A stretch of 64,000 nt of DNA from Cohnella nanjingensis (GTDB lineage Bacteria > Bacillota > Bacilli > Paenibacillales > Paenibacillaceae): contig NZ_JACJVP010000042.1 of assembly GCF_014212125.1 (NCBI RefSeq), positions 1-64,000 of the forward strand, written 5' to 3'. Position numbers and translations under genes: made by a program. Shown here in pieces: positions 33,862-43,098 of this stretch. Numbering within the stretch: position 1 is the first letter of the stretch; each line of letters opens with the position of its first letter. The notes under the pieces are model-generated. The model worked only from the letters and a program-made list of their open reading frames with translations, was not told the DNA's origin and searched no databases.

Positions 33862-34826
33862 GCGGAACGAATCGCGCTATTGGCGTGCTTGTCATGTCCT
33901 ACGGAACGCCGGAGAGTCTGGACGGCGTAGAAGCTTACTATACGCATATTCGCCGGGGGCATCCGCCGACGGCCGAGCAGCTCGAAGATCTGACTTCGCG
34001 CTATCGCGCCATCGTGGGCGGCGTCTTCCCGCTCCGCGAGAATACGAACCGTCAAGCGGACGCCCTGCAGCGGACGCTGGACGAGACGGCGGGCGCAGGC
34101 AAGTACGTCTGCTACCAAGGGCTGAAGCATGCCGCACCGTTCATCGAGGACGGCATCGCGGCGATGGCGGAGGACGGCATCGCGCAAGCGATCGGCATCG
34201 TGCTGACGCCGCAATATTCCTCCATGAGCGTTGGCGGCTACATGAAGCGTGCGAAGGAAGAGGCGGACAAACGCGGCATCTCGTTCGCCGCGATCGAGAG
34301 CTACCACCTGCACCCTGCGCTCATCTCGGCGCTGGAGCAGCGGGTAAAGGACGGTCTGGCGAAACTGGGCGGCGAGCGGGAGGAAGCGCTCGTGCTGTTC
34401 AGCGCGCACAGCCTGCCGGCGCGAATTCTGGAGATGAACGATCCTTACCAGGATCAATTGCTGGAGACGTCGCGCGCGGTGGCGGAGGCGGCCGGCGTGA
34501 AGCGCTGGCAGTTCACTTGGCAGAGCGCGGGCCAGACGGGACAGCCCTGGCTCGGACCGGATATTCTCGAGACGCTGGAGACGCTCGCCAAAGAAGGCGT
34601 GCGCGCGGTGCTCGTGACGCCCGTCGGCTTCGTGTCGGATCATCTCGAGGTGCTCTACGATATCGATCTGGAGGCGAAGCGCCGGGCGGAGGAGCTGGGC
34701 ATCCGCCTCGAGCGGATCGACATGCTGAACGACGACGGACGGTACATGCAAGCGCTGGCGGAAACGGTCATGGCGGCGAACGACATGGCGGGTTCCGCAG
34801 CGGGCGAAAAGGAGGGCGGCGTATGA
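33858..34826 (+). CDS. hemH: Ferrochelatase (coproporphyrin type)
   Basis: A 322-residue enzyme that inserts Fe2+ into the porphyrin. The metal-site His184 lies in 'FSAHSLP' and Glu264 in 'GFVSDHLEVLYDID'. In Gram-positive bacteria the substrate is coproporphyrin III (the CpfC role). The start is GTG 33858, overlapping the hemE stop. Its own stop overlaps the next start (ATGA). Confidence 0.96.
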   Translation: MSGTNRAIGVLVMSYGTPESLDGVEAYYTHIRRGHPPTAEQLEDLTSRYRAIVGGVFPLRENTNRQADALQRTLDETAGAGKYVCYQGLKHAAPFIEDGIAAMAEDGIAQAIGIVLTPQYSSMSVGGYMKRAKEEADKRGISFAAIESYHLHPALISALEQRVKDGLAKLGGEREEALVLFSAHSLPARILEMNDPYQDQLLETSRAVAEAAGVKRWQFTWQSAGQTGQPWLGPDILETLETLAKEGVRAVLVTPVGFVSDHLEVLYDIDLEAKRRAEELGIRLERIDMLNDDGRYMQALAETVMAANDMAGSAAGEKEGGV

Positions 34827-36448
34827 GCGGGAACGGGCTGCGTGTCGCGATTGTCGGCGGCGGGCTCACCGGCCTCAGCGCCGCTTTTTATTTGAACCGG
34901 CTGGGCGGGCAGCTCGGGCGTGACGTCCGGGTGACGGTGCTCGAAGCGTCGGATCGGCTCGGAGGCAAGGTGAATACGCTGCGCCGGGACGGCTTCGTCA
35001 TCGAGCGCGGACCGGACTCTTTCCTCGGCAGGAAGCTGCCGATGCTGCATCTGGCGCGCGATCTCGGGCTGCTCGGCGAGCTGGTCGGCACGAACCCGGC
35101 CGCCGTGAAGACCTATCTCGGCCATGGCGGCAAGCTGGTGCCGATGCCGAAGGGCATGAACCTCGGCATCCCCAACGAGCTGGGGGCCTTCGCGCGCACG
35201 AGCGTCGTATCGCCGCGCGGCAAGCTGCGGGCGCTCGACGAGCTCCGCATTCCGCCCCGCGCGGATGGCGGGGACGAGTCGGTCGGCGCGTTCCTGGAAC
35301 GCCGACTTGGCAAGGAGATGGTCGAGCGGATCGCAGAGCCGCTGCTGGCGGGCATCCATGCCGGCGATCTCTATACGCTGAGTTTGGCGGCGACCTTCCC
35401 GCAATTCGCGGACATGGAGCGCCGGTACGGCAGCGTCATCCGCGGCATGATGGAGGCGCGGCTGTCGGCTCCGGCAGCCGGCGCCAAGGCCGCGGCCGCC
35501 CGGTCCGAGGCGGTAGGCGGCGCGAGCGTGCCGCCGACGGCGTTCCTGACGTTCCGGAACGGCCTGTCCACGCTCATCGAGACGCTGGAGGCCAGCCTTC
35601 GCGACGATGGCACGGAGATCCGGCTGAGTGCGCGGGTCAAGGAGCTGGAGCGGCTTGCCGTCGCGTCGCCGGATGCGAGGAGGCCTGTAGAAACCGTATC
35701 CGGAACCGGTACGGCAGGGTTGGCTGACGGATCCCGAACGACTGGCACATCTAGCGAAGCCGGAACAGCCGGCTTGTCCGGCGGGGCGGGAGCGATCGGC
35801 CCGGCAGGGGTTCGGGGAGCGGAAGGCGCATATCGCCTGCGCTTGGCGGACGGCGCGACATTAGACGCCGACGCGGTGCTGTTCGCGCTGCCGGCCTTCG
35901 CGACGGCGCCGCTGCTGGCGCCGCATAGCGACGTTGGCGCGCTGGAGGCGATCCGCTACGTCTCCGTCGCGAACGTGGTATTCGCCTATGAGGACGAGCG
36001 CAAGTTCAACCACAAGCTGGACGGCTCAGGCTTCCTGGTGCCGCATTCGGAAGGCCGGACCATTACGGCCAGCACTTGGACCTCTTCCAAGTGGAAGCAC
36101 ACGGCGCCCGAAGGCAAGCGGCTCATCCGCTGCTACGTGGGCTGGGCCGGCGACGAGTCGGGCGTCGAGCTGACGGACGAGGAGATGTCAGCCGCGGTCA
36201 AGCGGGATCTCCGCGAGCTGATGGGGCTTGCCGCCGAGCCCGCGTTCGTCGAGATTACGCGCCTCCGTCACTCGATGCCGCAGTATCCGGTCGGGCACGT
36301 CGACCGGATCGCGGCGTTCCGCGCGGGTTTGGCCGAGCGTTTGCCCGGCGTGCTCGCCACCGGCCACGCCTTCGGCGGCGTCGGCCTGCCGGACTGCGTG
36401 GAGCAGGGCCGCGAGGCGGCCGAGCAGCTGCTGGCGCTGCGCGCATGA
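34823..36448 (+). CDS. hemY: Coproporphyrinogen/protoporphyrinogen oxidase HemY, with a Gly/Thr-rich insert
   Basis: A 541-residue FAD enzyme (CgoX role in Firmicutes). The FAD motif is 'VAIVGGGLTGLSAAFYL', then 'LEASDRLGGKVNTLRRDGFVIERGPDSF', and the C-terminal FAD site is 'ATGHAFGGVGLPDCVEQG'. It is some 60-70 residues longer than usual family members (about 470). The extra part lies at about residues 279-334 and is low complexity ('GTGTAGLADGSRTTGTSSEAGTAGL', here broken by family sequence on both sides). The insert sits in the substrate/FAD-domain linker and probably forms a loop. The ATG at 34823 overlaps the hemH stop. Confidence 0.93.
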   Translation: MSGNGLRVAIVGGGLTGLSAAFYLNRLGGQLGRDVRVTVLEASDRLGGKVNTLRRDGFVIERGPDSFLGRKLPMLHLARDLGLLGELVGTNPAAVKTYLGHGGKLVPMPKGMNLGIPNELGAFARTSVVSPRGKLRALDELRIPPRADGGDESVGAFLERRLGKEMVERIAEPLLAGIHAGDLYTLSLAATFPQFADMERRYGSVIRGMMEARLSAPAAGAKAAAARSEAVGGASVPPTAFLTFRNGLSTLIETLEASLRDDGTEIRLSARVKELERLAVASPDARRPVETVSGTGTAGLADGSRTTGTSSEAGTAGLSGGAGAIGPAGVRGAEGAYRLRLADGATLDADAVLFALPAFATAPLLAPHSDVGALEAIRYVSVANVVFAYEDERKFNHKLDGSGFLVPHSEGRTITASTWTSSKWKHTAPEGKRLIRCYVGWAGDESGVELTDEEMSAAVKRDLRELMGLAAEPAFVEITRLRHSMPQYPVGHVDRIAAFRAGLAERLPGVLATGHAFGGVGLPDCVEQGREAAEQLLALRA

Positions 36449-36471
36449 GCGGCAGCCGGTGACGTTGCTTC

Positions 36472-36515
36472 AAAAAAAAGGAGCAATGCCTTTGAGGCAT
36501 TGCTCCTTTTTTTTG
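36472..36515. terminator. Terminator of the hem operon
   Basis: AAAAAAAAGGAGCAATGCC pairs with GGCATTGCTCCTTTTTTTT (loop TTTGA). Confidence 0.93.
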
Positions 36516-36531
36516 TGATTGCGGGTGTTGA

Positions 36532-36731
36532 GCCGCAAAAGCGGTCATCCGCGATCCAGTCGCGTTTCTGCGAATGAAGCCGGAGAAACCGTCTTATTCC
36601 CGCGAACCAGACGTCATGGCGCAGTTTAAGCCGGAGAAACCGACTTATTTCCGCGAACCACACGTCATGGCACTGTATAATCCGGAAAAACCGTCTTATT
36701 CCCGCGAACCACGCGTCATGGCGCCGAATAG
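36532..36731. repeat. 51-bp tandem array A (three full copies and one degenerate copy)
   Basis: Units start at 36579, 36630 and 36681 (GCCGGAGAAACCG or TCCGGAAAAACCG), each 51 bp, with CCGCGAACCA(G/C)(A/G)CGTCATGGC inside. A worn copy stands at about 36532-36578. Differences between copies are mostly single bases. No ribosome site or gene is associated. The rest of the gap (36732-36852) is featureless. Confidence 0.88.
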
Positions 36732-36852
36732 GCCCTTTTAACCGTCTAAAATCCGGCCAACCGCCAACAACAACTATCTAGCTTTTTCACCTACGCGCGT
36801 CCACAAGCAAACCCGAAGTGACTTCTCCATCTAGAACGCGTTCCCCAACCGC

Positions 36853-37542
36853 TCAAGCCACGCCGTACGTAATCTTCTGCACCAGATAGGCCAGCTTCTC
36901 GTTCATCGGCTCGTCGTTCACCTGCGCGAAGGCTTCCGGACGGAACAGCTGCAGCTTCTTGATCTGATAATAGTCCGATAAAGCGGCGGACAGCGTTAGA
37001 TGGTGCTTCATGAGATAGGACGGATCGATCAGATGGCGGAACATCATCTCGTCCTGCAGAATGATCAGATTCGCGTTCAACCGGTTGAACACCCCGTCGT
37101 CCATCCCGTTCTCGTAGAACGTCCGAAGCCGCTCGTTCCGGCTGCCGATCGACGCGTTCAACATCGCATAGAACGCTGGATACCCTTCCCGGAGGTCGTT
37201 CATGAACGGGTCGTTGCCGTAGTTGGCGATGTGCAGCGTGCGGGCGAACGATTGCTGGAACCGGTCGGCGTAGGACACCTTGTCGTCCGGGAGCTCCGCT
37301 TGGTCCTTCTCGATGACCAGATCGATGAACATCTGCACGAGCATCTCGATGATCTCGTCCTTGGAGCTGAAGTATTTATATAAAGTCGCTTTGGAGATGT
37401 CCATATGCTTGGCGAAGTCGTCCATCCGCAGTTGTTGGAACCCGACCGACTTCATCGGATGAAGCAGCTTGGCTGCGAGCTTGCGTTTGCAGGCCGGATC
37501 GGTATACCGCCAACTCGCGTTCGCTTGATCTTCGCTTTTCAT
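36853..37542 (-). CDS. TetR-family regulator next to a divergent efflux gene
   Basis: A 229-residue repressor. The N-terminal TetR helix-turn-helix is at about 20-70 ('VGFQQLRMDDFAKHMDISKATLYKYFSSKDEIIEMLV'), and a helical ligand domain follows. The start at ATG 37542 uses AAGGAG 11 bases upstream; the GTG at 37554 is too near that site. It is transcribed away from the DHA2 pump gene (start 37706) with a 163-bp shared promoter region holding an inverted repeat, the classic local-repressor layout. The inducer is unknown. Confidence 0.88.
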   Translation of the reverse strand: MKSEDQANASWRYTDPACKRKLAAKLLHPMKSVGFQQLRMDDFAKHMDISKATLYKYFSSKDEIIEMLVQMFIDLVIEKDQAELPDDKVSYADRFQQSFARTLHIANYGNDPFMNDLREGYPAFYAMLNASIGSRNERLRTFYENGMDDGVFNRLNANLIILQDEMMFRHLIDPSYLMKHHLTLSAALSDYYQIKKLQLFRPEAFAQVNDEPMNEKLAYLVQKITYGVA

Positions 37543-37567
37543 GACGTCGCACACTCCTTCTTCCCTT

Positions 37568-37618
37568 CAGTATAAACAAATCGACCGGAAAGGTAAACGA
37601 TTTGTACGAACTATACTG
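37568..37618. promoter_or_regulatory. Nested inverted repeat, candidate TetR operator
   Basis: CAGTATA (37568-37574) pairs with TATACTG (37612-37618) and AAATCG (37578-37583) with CGATTT (37598-37603), both perfect. The inner and outer arms are spaced 3 and 8 bp apart, so it may be two overlapping sites. Confidence 0.5.
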
Positions 37619-37634
37619 ATATTGACTAAAGTAG

Positions 37635-37663
37635 TTTACATTGTTCAAATTCTGTTGTATGAT
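37635..37663 (+). promoter_or_regulatory. Promoter of the DHA2 efflux gene
   Basis: TTTACA (37635-37640), 17 bp, TATGAT (37658-37663), about 43 bases before the start codon. An alternative TTGACT at 37623 has no partner. Confidence 0.6.
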
Positions 37664-37705
37664 CGTTTCACCAAATAGAGATCCGTAAGGATGAGGGAGA
37701 GAATC

Positions 37706-39181
37706 ATGAGTACGACGAATGAGAACAGGCAAGTGCGCTTCTGGCCGATCATGGCAGCCATCTTCTTCGGTTCGTTCCTAAGCATACTTGGCATTAGCAC
37801 GATCAACATCGCCCTGCCTTTGCTCATGGATGACTTCCATGCGAGCTTGAATACGATCCAGTGGGTGCTGACGGGATTCATGCTCTCTCTCGGCGTCGTC
37901 GCTCCGCTGACGGGCTGGCTGGGAGATCGTTTCGGTTATAAGAAAGTCTATTTGTTCGCGATGATCGGCTTCACGGCGACATCGCTGCTCTGCGCGCTCG
38001 CTTGGAGCGACGCGTCGCTCATCGCCTTCCGAATCGCGCAAGGCGCGTTCAGCGGCCTGGTGCTCCCCGCGACGATGACGATCATCTTCCAGATCATGCC
38101 GCGGGAGAAGCAAGCGTTTGCCGTCAGCATCTGGATGCTGTCGGCCATGCTGGCGCCCGCGTTCGGTCCGACGATCAGCGGCTGGCTGATCCAGAACTTC
38201 AGTTGGAAATGGCTGTTCTATATGAATCTGCCCATCGGCGTCATCGCCATCGTATTCATCCTGTGGATGATTCCCGACTATCGGGTCGGGGCCGGCGGCA
38301 AATCGCTGGACAAATCGGGACTCGCCGCAGTCGTGATCAGCAGCGCGTCCCTGCTCGTCGCGCTAAGCGAAGGCCGCCAATGGGGCTGGACGTCCTGGAA
38401 AACGCTTGGTTTGTTGGCGCTCGGTTTGCTGACGCTAATCTTGTTTGTCGTCCGGGAACTGCGCGCGAAGGAACCGCTGCTTAATCTTCGGGTGCTGCGC
38501 AGCCGGCGGTTCACTTTTACGCTCGTGTCGAGCACGATCATCACGATCAGCCTCTACTCGGGGACGCTGCTCGTTCCGTTGTTCCTGCAGAACGTGCAGC
38601 ACATCACCCCGCTGGATACGGGGATCATCATGCTCCCGGCGTCGCTCGTCATGGCGCTTACCATGCCGCTCGCGGGCAAGCTGTACGCGCGTCTCGGACC
38701 GCTTTGGCCGACGGTCGGCGGCCTCGCGCTGATCCTGATCGGCAGCTACGCGCTGACCCAACTCAGCGTAGGCGCATCCCACGCGTACATTATTCTCTGG
38801 ATGACCGTACGCAACATCGGCGTCTCGTTCGCGGCTTCGGCGACCAGCACGGCCGGCATGGAAGACATCAAGCCGGCGCTCTCGGGACACGCCTCGTCCG
38901 TCACGAACTGGGTGCGCAACGTCGGCGGCTCGTTTGCCATCGCGCTCTTCACCTCGCTGCTCGTGTCGCACGCGACGGACCATGCCGCGCATCTGGCCGC
39001 CGCGGGCCAGCAAGCGCAGCCGATCCAATTGCTCGCCTACACGATGGGCGTAAACGACGTCTTCATGGCGGCTACGCTCATCGCCTTGCTCGCGATCCCG
39101 TTCGGCTTCCTGGTCCGCAAGAAACGGGACGACCGCCCGCAGGGCCGCATGCAGGAGGTCGGACGGGAGCAGACCGCCTAA
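37706..39181 (+). CDS. MFS drug efflux pump, DHA2 (EmrB/QacA) type
   Basis: A 491-residue transporter with about 14 helices. Early blocks are 'NIALPLLMDDFHASLNTIQWVLTGFMLS' and 'GWLGDRFGYKKVYL' (motif A), and 'MLAPAFGPTISGWLI' is motif C, which marks proton antiporters. ATG 37706 lies seven bases after a GGAG site; ATG 37691 overlaps its own. Control by the divergent TetR protein is likely. Substrates unknown. Confidence 0.92.
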   Translation: MSTTNENRQVRFWPIMAAIFFGSFLSILGISTINIALPLLMDDFHASLNTIQWVLTGFMLSLGVVAPLTGWLGDRFGYKKVYLFAMIGFTATSLLCALAWSDASLIAFRIAQGAFSGLVLPATMTIIFQIMPREKQAFAVSIWMLSAMLAPAFGPTISGWLIQNFSWKWLFYMNLPIGVIAIVFILWMIPDYRVGAGGKSLDKSGLAAVVISSASLLVALSEGRQWGWTSWKTLGLLALGLLTLILFVVRELRAKEPLLNLRVLRSRRFTFTLVSSTIITISLYSGTLLVPLFLQNVQHITPLDTGIIMLPASLVMALTMPLAGKLYARLGPLWPTVGGLALILIGSYALTQLSVGASHAYIILWMTVRNIGVSFAASATSTAGMEDIKPALSGHASSVTNWVRNVGGSFAIALFTSLLVSHATDHAAHLAAAGQQAQPIQLLAYTMGVNDVFMAATLIALLAIPFGFLVRKKRDDRPQGRMQEVGREQTA

Positions 39182-39620
39182 ACGGTTCGCGAGAGGGCCC
39201 GGCTTCCTGCGCGACGCGACGCCGGCCGTCGGATGCTGCTCAACGTCTGTCTCATCAATCCTATAGCATCATGCCCGCTGCAGCATGGCACGCACGCGCC
39301 TTGTTCGCCGAATATCGGCGGGATTCCCTCGTCGTCCGCATCGCATGCTCTCGCTTTGACCGGTATCCCTCGTCGACTTTCGCTGCAGTCGCTTCTCCCC
39401 CAAGCCCCGGGTTCTCCCGGGGCTTGTTCGTTTGTCTAGGGCATGCTGACGTTAACGGCCCGTTACGCTCCGAGGTACTAGACGTTTTTATCCCTTGACT
39501 GTGCGAATGAGTTCTTATCCGCGCCCGGGGACTTCTTTATAATAAATATATGGCGGGGCAATCTTCCTGTTATAATCGTTGGTGCCAGTCAGTCACAAGG
39601 AGAGGAAGGAAGCAACGCCA
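39182..39620. other. Spacer with terminator, upstream of the sensor kinase
   Basis: A strong hairpin CAAGCCCCGGG-TTCT-CCCGGGGCTTG (39401-39426), followed by a weak T-rich run, probably ends the pump transcript. Downstream, TATAAT words at 39538-39543 and 39571-39576 are candidate -10 boxes for the two-component operon but neither has a good -35. Confidence 0.6.
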
Positions 39621-41486
39621 ATGAGCTTGGGCAAACGCATGTTCACCGCCTTTTTCGTCTTCATCATCCTGCCGCTGTTCGTGCTCGGCACCGTCTCCTA
39701 TCTGGTCTTCCAACATATAACCGAACAGAAGTATACGGAGCAGATGGAGCTGTCCATGAACGCCATCGGCCGCAACCTGAACAACATGATCAAGGAGGCC
39801 AACTACTTCTCCGACTTCTGGGTGACGACGGAGGACAGCGTGGAGAGCGTCAAGCAGTCCATCGTGCCGGACAGGGGCAAGTCGACCGGCGGGGACAATA
39901 TGTACTATGACGAACTGGTCGAGAAGCAGAAGCTGACCCGGCGGGTGCTGCTCACGTATCCGGGCATCAAGTCCGTGACCATGTACCGCAACAACGGCCG
40001 GGTCGTCAGCGTGGACTTCGTGCAGGATCAGCCGATTCCGATCCGCGATCTGCAGACCAACCCGATCTACCAAGAGGTGCTGAAGAAGAACGGGGCGCCG
40101 GTCTGGATCGGGCCGAACGAAGACCGGGAGCTGACGGGCATCAACAATCTGTTCACGCAGATCCGGGTGGTGCTCGATATTAACACCTTGCAATCGCAAG
40201 GTATTCTGGTTATCCGGTTCCAGATGAGCGAACTGGCCCGCACCTTCGAATTCTACAACACGGAAGGCCGGGAAGACCGGCGCTACCTGATCGTCGGCCG
40301 GGGAGGCACGGTCGTCTATGACAGCAAGAAGACGCTGGAGGGCCAGCTTTTCCGCACCGAATTGGACCACGAAGGCAAATTGGACTTGCAGCGCAACTTC
40401 CAGACGCGGACGATGTCGATCGACGGCCAGAAGAGCCTCGTTTCCGTGCACAATCTGGGAGATATCAAGCGGCTGGGCACCGGCGATTGGACGCTCGTCA
40501 CCGTGACCAACTGGAAGTACCTGTCCGGCGATATGGCGATGATGCTCCGTTGGGTCGTCCTGATCACGGCGGCCTGTCTCGCTTGCGCGCTCGTATTCAA
40601 CCTGATGTTCATCCGCCGGACCGTGAACTTCTTCGTCCGCGTAGCGAATGCGATGCGCCGGGTGGAGCGCGGCGACTTGACGACGCGCGTGCCGGTCGAG
40701 GGCAACGACGAGACGGTCATCCTCGCCAAAGGCTTCAACAGCCTCGTCGGGCGGGTGTCCGAACTCCTCGACGACGTGACGAAGGAGCAGCGGCGCAAGC
40801 GCAAGGCCGAGATGATGCTGCTGCAGGCGCAGATCAAACCGCACTTCCTGTTCAACGCGCTAGAGTCGATCAACATCCTGGCCGTGCAGAACGAGGGGCG
40901 CAAGGTGAGCAAGATGGTGCAGCGGCTCGGCAACATTTTCCGGATCAGCATCCAGCAGAAGGAAGAGATCCGCATCGAGCAGGAGCTGGAGCATCTGCGC
41001 AGCTACCTGGAGATTCAGAAATTCCGCTTCGAGGAGCTGTTCGACTACGCGATCGACGTGCCCGCCCATCTGCTGCACTATCCGATCTTGAAGCTCACGC
41101 TGCAGCCGCTCGTGGAGAACAGCATTCAGCACGGCTTCGAAGGGATCGACTACCTGGGCCGGATCACGGTAAGCGCGCGCGAAGAGGACGGGGATATCGC
41201 CTTCTACGTGGAGGACAACGGCATCGGCATTCCGGAGGAGCAGCTCGCGAAGTTCGCCTTGAGCGGCGTGACGTCTCTCGAGCAGATGTACGAGGAGTCC
41301 CCGGAGACGGGCGAGCGGCGCGGACTCGGCGTGGGCAACGTATCCGACCGGCTGCGCATTCACTATGGACCGGGTTACGGCTTGTTCCTATGCAGCTCGC
41401 CCGGACAAGGCACGGTGATCAAGTGCGTCATACCGATGACAGCGGGGAGTGAGACAGATGAAGCTAAAGGCGCTATTGGTGGATGA
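39621..41486 (+). CDS. Sensor histidine kinase, YesM-like
   Basis: A 621-residue membrane kinase: helix 1 (about 8-30), a large extracellular dCACHE-like sensing region (about 35-300), helix 2 (about 310-330), HAMP (about 330-385), then His_kinase domain with the phospho-acceptor H408 in 'AQIKPHFLFNALESI' and an HATPase with 'LVENSIQHGFEG' and 'GRGLGVGNVSDRL'-type G boxes. YesM-type kinases sense extracellular sugars or wall glycans. AGAGGAAGG precedes ATG 39621. The 3' end overlaps the response regulator by 29 bp. Confidence 0.93.
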   Translation: MSLGKRMFTAFFVFIILPLFVLGTVSYLVFQHITEQKYTEQMELSMNAIGRNLNNMIKEANYFSDFWVTTEDSVESVKQSIVPDRGKSTGGDNMYYDELVEKQKLTRRVLLTYPGIKSVTMYRNNGRVVSVDFVQDQPIPIRDLQTNPIYQEVLKKNGAPVWIGPNEDRELTGINNLFTQIRVVLDINTLQSQGILVIRFQMSELARTFEFYNTEGREDRRYLIVGRGGTVVYDSKKTLEGQLFRTELDHEGKLDLQRNFQTRTMSIDGQKSLVSVHNLGDIKRLGTGDWTLVTVTNWKYLSGDMAMMLRWVVLITAACLACALVFNLMFIRRTVNFFVRVANAMRRVERGDLTTRVPVEGNDETVILAKGFNSLVGRVSELLDDVTKEQRRKRKAEMMLLQAQIKPHFLFNALESINILAVQNEGRKVSKMVQRLGNIFRISIQQKEEIRIEQELEHLRSYLEIQKFRFEELFDYAIDVPAHLLHYPILKLTLQPLVENSIQHGFEGIDYLGRITVSAREEDGDIAFYVEDNGIGIPEEQLAKFALSGVTSLEQMYEESPETGERRGLGVGNVSDRLRIHYGPGYGLFLCSSPGQGTVIKCVIPMTAGSETDEAKGAIGG

Positions 41487-43098
41487 CGAGATCAACATTC
41501 TGAAGAACCTGCAGGCGGTCGTGCCTTGGGAAGAGCTGGACGTCGAGATCGTCGGCGCCGCCCGCAACGGCGAGCAGGCCATCGAAGCCGTCCGTACGCA
41601 CCGGCCGGAGCTGATCCTGTGCGACATCCGCATGCCGGTCATGGACGGCATCGAATTCCTGGGCGCGCTGCGCGACATGCACTCCGACGCCGAGGTCATC
41701 ATGATGACGGGCTATCAGGACTTCAGCTACGTGCGCTCGGTCATCCGTTACGAAGTCCGGGACTACATCCTGAAGCCGATCGACTACGACGAACTGGCGC
41801 AGACGATCAGCCGGCTGGCCGAAGGCATCCGCGAGCGCAAGGCGGAGCAGCAGACGATCCAGCGCGAGTGGCGGCAGGTGTTCCACCTGGCTTACGAGAA
41901 GGTGCTCTACGACTTGCTCATCGACATCGGCGGGAGCTCGGCGAAGCCGTTCCTCAAGCTGCACGAGCTCTCCGGCGAGGACTTGACGTTCGCCATGATG
42001 CTGGTCGACGTGGCGGATTACTCGAAGAAAGAACGTAATTGGGACGAAAAGGAGCGCAAGCTGTGGAATTTCGCCGTCCATAACATCCTACAGGAGAATC
42101 TCGCGCTGCTCGAGATTCCCTACTCCGTGCTGCAGGTCCGCAGCGGGGAGTGGTGCGTGCTGATCGAACGGATTCCGCCCGAATCGTTCGACCGCGACGA
42201 ATGCGAGGGCTGGGGAACCCGGCTCCGGGAAGCGGTGGCGCGATTCCTGAAGCTGAATATCCGCGTGGCGCTCCATCCGGCCCCGGTATCGCTCGAGCGG
42301 CTCGCCCGCATCTACAAGCACCTGCAGCGTTCGCTCAGCCTGAACGCAGGGCAGGAAGAGGCGATCATCGTCCCCGAGAAAGCGAAAGGACAGCAGGACG
42401 CCTCGCAGCGCCTATGGGACCGGATCGAGGAGATGGTGACGGGGCTGAAGCGGTGCGACCGCCGCAAGACCGAGGCCTCGCTGCGGGAGCTGAACGAGAG
42501 CTTCCGCCAGCTGCCGGACGCTTCTTATGAGCGAGTGCAGCCGATCTTGCACTATCTGTGCCTCCATCTGCTGCGCGAGATGCGGGCCATGGACGTGATC
42601 GGACCGGAGGACGAGGCTGCGTTCTGGAGCCAGCTCGACCGGAATCCGGGCATCCGGGAGACGCTCGCGGTCATCAACCGGCTCGTCGACCGCTCGATCG
42701 AGAGCGTCATGAAGAAAAAGACGAGCGACGTCCTGATGCTGTCCGCCAAAGACTACATCGAACGGAATCTGTCTTCCGATCTCTGCATCGATACGCTGGC
42801 CGACTATCTCGGCATCAGCGGTAGTTATTTCAGCCTGCTCTTCAAGCAGCATTTCAGCGAGACGTTCGTAGAGTACGTGACGAAGCAGCGGATGGAGATG
42901 GCCAAGTCGCTGCTCGCCATCAGCGACAAGAGCATCACGGCGATCGGCCAGATGGTCGGCTATGTCGAGCGGCGGTACTTCACCCGGGTGTTCAGCAAGT
43001 ACACCGGGCTGCTCCCGTCCGAATATCGCGAACAAGCCCAAAGCCTGACGGATCAAACGATATTAACCGAATGGATGGAGAAGGAGATTCGCACATGA
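41458..43098 (+). CDS. Response regulator with AraC-type DNA-binding domain, YesN-like
   Basis: A 546-residue regulator. The receiver domain (1-120) has the acceptor D56 in 'LILCDIRMPVMDG', acid pair in 'LLVDDE' and K in 'DYILKPIDYDE'. A central region of about 300 residues follows, then an AraC double HTH (about 440-540; 'IDTLADYLGISGSYFSLLFKQHF', 'ITAIGQMVGYVERRYFTRVFSKYTGLLPSEYR'). ATG 41458 lies eight bases after GGGGAG. It is the cognate partner of the kinase and overlaps the next gene (ATGA). Confidence 0.94.
   Translation: MKLKALLVDDEINILKNLQAVVPWEELDVEIVGAARNGEQAIEAVRTHRPELILCDIRMPVMDGIEFLGALRDMHSDAEVIMMTGYQDFSYVRSVIRYEVRDYILKPIDYDELAQTISRLAEGIRERKAEQQTIQREWRQVFHLAYEKVLYDLLIDIGGSSAKPFLKLHELSGEDLTFAMMLVDVADYSKKERNWDEKERKLWNFAVHNILQENLALLEIPYSVLQVRSGEWCVLIERIPPESFDRDECEGWGTRLREAVARFLKLNIRVALHPAPVSLERLARIYKHLQRSLSLNAGQEEAIIVPEKAKGQQDASQRLWDRIEEMVTGLKRCDRRKTEASLRELNESFRQLPDASYERVQPILHYLCLHLLREMRAMDVIGPEDEAAFWSQLDRNPGIRETLAVINRLVDRSIESVMKKKTSDVLMLSAKDYIERNLSSDLCIDTLADYLGISGSYFSLLFKQHFSETFVEYVTKQRMEMAKSLLAISDKSITAIGQMVGYVERRYFTRVFSKYTGLLPSEYREQAQSLTDQTILTEWMEKEIRT

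Noticed and set aside
34517-34822. N-terminal extension of hemY upstream of 34823
   Set aside because: It lies inside hemH in another frame; the ATG at 34823 has the ATGA overlap and gives the correct FAD motif position.
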